From the IMG/VR virus record IMGVR_UViG_3300011013_000026, positions 1 to 45,678 of that record: a stretch of DNA of 45,678 nucleotides, one strand, 5' to 3'. Positions 45,601 through 45,678 of the stretch are shown here, piece by piece. The stretch's first letter is position 1. Every line of letters begins with the position of its first letter. Position numbers and translations under genes: made by a program. The notes beneath the pieces are model-generated. The model made no database searches. It saw nothing but the letters and a program-made list of their open reading frames with translations, and was not told where the DNA came from. The stretch is from a virus.

Positions 45601-45678
45601 ATACTGGCAGAAGAGCAGGTTTATAAGATTAGTTATCCCATAGCATGGTCAAGAAATACGTGGCACAGGGTCATGGCT
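39667..45678 (+). CDS. Giant LamG-containing tail/baseplate protein, 3' truncated (at least 2004 aa)
   Basis: The frame is open from ATG 39667 to the last base, 2004 codons with no stop, so the end is missing. The N-terminus is an Ig/fibronectin-like beta region (VFRIIRFLNRSTTQLQIEF), followed by a helical part to ~250. Long beta domains with the pattern VSYSY.. and DYVF/DYLIDYDNGVIYL run to ~1060. Residues ~1073-1350 form a LamG/concanavalin-like jelly roll (TFEGWVRPLW, then HHVAASWRLNS and LHLFVDGQEVANLY, the family's usual landmarks). A second starts at ~1859 (GTIEFWISP) and continues to RNTWHRVMA at the edge. Twelve DGY motifs cluster here. By position it follows the gpJ-like gene and probably carries host-binding domains at the baseplate edge. 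Confidence 0.75.
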   Translation, partial: MVFRIIRFLNRSTTQLQIEFSEDLDENIGISNIQVVSELANVPDLVVRSSSIQARILTVNTNQQRPFALYRAKFISTTAQSFSSVSGNRLHEESSDAAASFVGLEDANQIRDDMIDNASPVYDLETDTFVRKHVQNLSRQFLKARTDVRETGNANYISIEVEDERRVRGFSPTDRLANEGAFIVTRVGKTQTGASLLRQIMFEAARGVTLLGSNAGLVNDQILSFPADPVSLRTESVVKEIVSNVETLQNKFESLTVTLSHSNISQIHSIVLRQAGGAVFNYDVPLYGYSLLNNRYDTVNAGRLLTLASNQFKISDTPVLGSVFPEPQGTDTLEISYSYIDNGINVSSSSVVVSEVKTSTRESIGGFLTTFFLANFPVVTATDGAPISGGVQFLDPAPSTGVPFVATHPAFTNEIAFSETRLPTQAGQYSVNYPAGQVFVFGESIADGTGSGPPVATYFYRKTYVSGIDYVFEPDADEIAAVSTRDLIGQEVKVSFSYEQVLSEGEDYLAHVHNEVINERVDNRLVSTFRVAASNTPITNVVQVFNETTGEIYSISRFDENYITFSGRNAPRVLTQANELASFERVFNEQLFVSETISDSGTVKVVKIQLQNNLITSNTGDQLGANFNTSVSLSSTAFSAELFYDGVLQTVTVNLAKLSLNGDYLIDYDNGVIYLQVASTVDTYGDINYSHGSIDTAFSNILAPETLNYRATNNSAVVLDVEMPSFTSELISTSGLRLGGERFLNNNSNKPLYYGSKGSGSAGQRSPGSTIFVALDAIFTADMVDGNHIIRFPDDADRTITAFRSMTEVEVDLAFTDNAKSLDWCVIDFDLTDGDGYNVAVTYDIQSVRAVYAVSELQTLPADSLTNFWDPELDTFSGNVITFNNSAVSALTPGDSLSVDYNLGNLYVDYQYVADNLIITYEYGDNSIDHSISDTLARGDEYFVSYRYGALREGLQTNFGALTQIQELQDFPFDFDRELYRDTTAGAIQAFLKGPTADAIRTAVSSVTNVDPDITELTFNEWTLDRDNLHLQEGIYTGTPTYDDGKFGFGLVVDNTDTFVFPSESYISLREGTFEGWVRPLWRGLDNDASLTFDIGQDGYTAVSGGGLQDGYVLSLSDIYIGAMGWNPTSSPFTINRSDADPESPLGRPATFGTLSGYYIWYDSDQNEWFLRAVSAPSDSINFVGRITTTGEMYNVRDGYNYTSSLDINDVTETIRSTSSYIEYNFSVDGYDSAGADGYVDTDGYLYQDGINWLSDDLHYVFDTGISASYNRMSLFKDGSGYLNFRVYDDTGQNIQGGSRFYNISNNISSWLAGGLHHVAASWRLNSSEGIDEMHLFVDGQEVANLYKYGGRPIAGTSDVFRTVADEVVIASAPKNILIAADGSSSSGSTSFISLSSSFITDGIVPGDVFAILDATADAMISRTVASVSTSTTLVLSAPFTLTLDNINFSVNQTSVLTETPLFAEKIAVFKTDIDGYRTELSGIAAESPEYSIERSGHDTTININGNVEVGDEVVINTLGLTRGRCRDVVYKYDISNQLKTNLEPPVDLADVDIFKVLCKRIPIQANALHNPGDGYGDGYWLADGYELDGTFTNLCQPSNAVRGKVLRVTLGGTSNIDFSGINEVTFNGTTFGGPITETLTFTNYGVKVTTEFWTSITSVGATFTGVDPSTFFGSFEIIEDVSLTREENSGDYAQVGFYENGQLSLYIFGSGGLKFLLDSCYYLLDYHTRLNISYSLKGDLYIGSSIEGTGQFDGALDDILFLNEMLSDVRTGEVPDSSVRTITEDFNSVRAAVVTPQTLMLLDLDENINNLNTFYKTYDEQFFTSSMGINSTFGDSGIFLNDPFIIDNGPVVLDNDQGTIEFWISPIVDIINDMNHTRYYVDIAAAALESAQSLTATTVQLGQRAKSIKSVRLVTDTDGSGTDFFEGGVLGRDGRTITLGQPLPAQRTNVSVQYVSVNSMGDRLSIYKDGYGSINFEILAEEQVYKISYPIAWSRNTWHRVMA

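Noticed and set aside
513-45678. GAYGGNTAY as a mobile or uptake-type DNA 9-mer
   Set aside because: Copies use all four Gly codons and both Asp and Tyr codons. I saw them only in the DGY reading frame, and I found no obvious reverse-strand copies. That fits a protein-level signal, not a DNA repeat.

Overview
The window is a run of structural genes from a large contractile-tailed bacteriophage (a myovirus, Caudoviricetes). All sixteen convincing genes lie on the + strand, packed with 1-nt TAATG overlaps or short gaps. Base composition leans to A+T. I see no chromosomal housekeeping genes, tRNAs, integrase, IS element or CRISPR array. A candidate holin and a membrane-anchored coiled-coil protein whose C-terminus looks like outer-membrane beta strands suggest a Gram-negative host. 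That host call is inference, and I cannot name the host or the phage genus.

Layout. (1) 1-17.5 kb holds adsorption and lysis-type genes: the 3' end of a fibre-like gene, a 1077-aa fibre with YadA-head-like repeats, a small two-helix membrane protein (holin candidate) and an overlapping spanin-like protein. Two giant paralogous beta-helix fibres follow (1545 and 2174 aa), then a small protein with a carboxypeptidase-regulatory-like domain and a 262-aa virion protein that may be a tail terminator. (2) 17.5-21.1 kb is the sheath-tube unit. It starts with a 158-nt non-coding leader and ends in a strong intrinsic terminator at 21070-21107, with two hairpins between the genes. (3) 21.1-24.3 kb holds the tail assembly chaperone pair and the tape measure. 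The chaperones are joined by a -1 programmed frameshift: slippery T TTT TTA at 21707-21713, an 8-nt spacer, then a stem-loop. (4) 24.3-45.7 kb is the baseplate: a tube-initiator-like protein, a very large hub (1597 aa), a gp5/VgrG-like spike, two unrecognised proteins (one with long hydrophobic segments), a gp25-like wedge, a gpJ/gp6-like wedge (1072 aa), and a giant LamG-containing protein of at least 2004 aa that runs off the end.

Together these genes would build the tail. The tape measure, with its frameshifted chaperones, templates the tube on the hub. The sheath polymerises around the tube. The gp25/gpJ-like wedges link the hub to peripheral receptor-binding proteins. The spike and perhaps the hydrophobic protein pierce the envelope.

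The most unusual signals are: an excess of the tripeptide Asp-Gly-Tyr, confined to fibres, sheath, outer wedges and the giant LamG protein and absent from hub, spike, tube and tape measure; the spanin-like protein that may span both membranes alone; the baseplate-cluster protein with membrane-type segments, a Cys cluster and an Arg-rich tail; and the clear frameshift signal.
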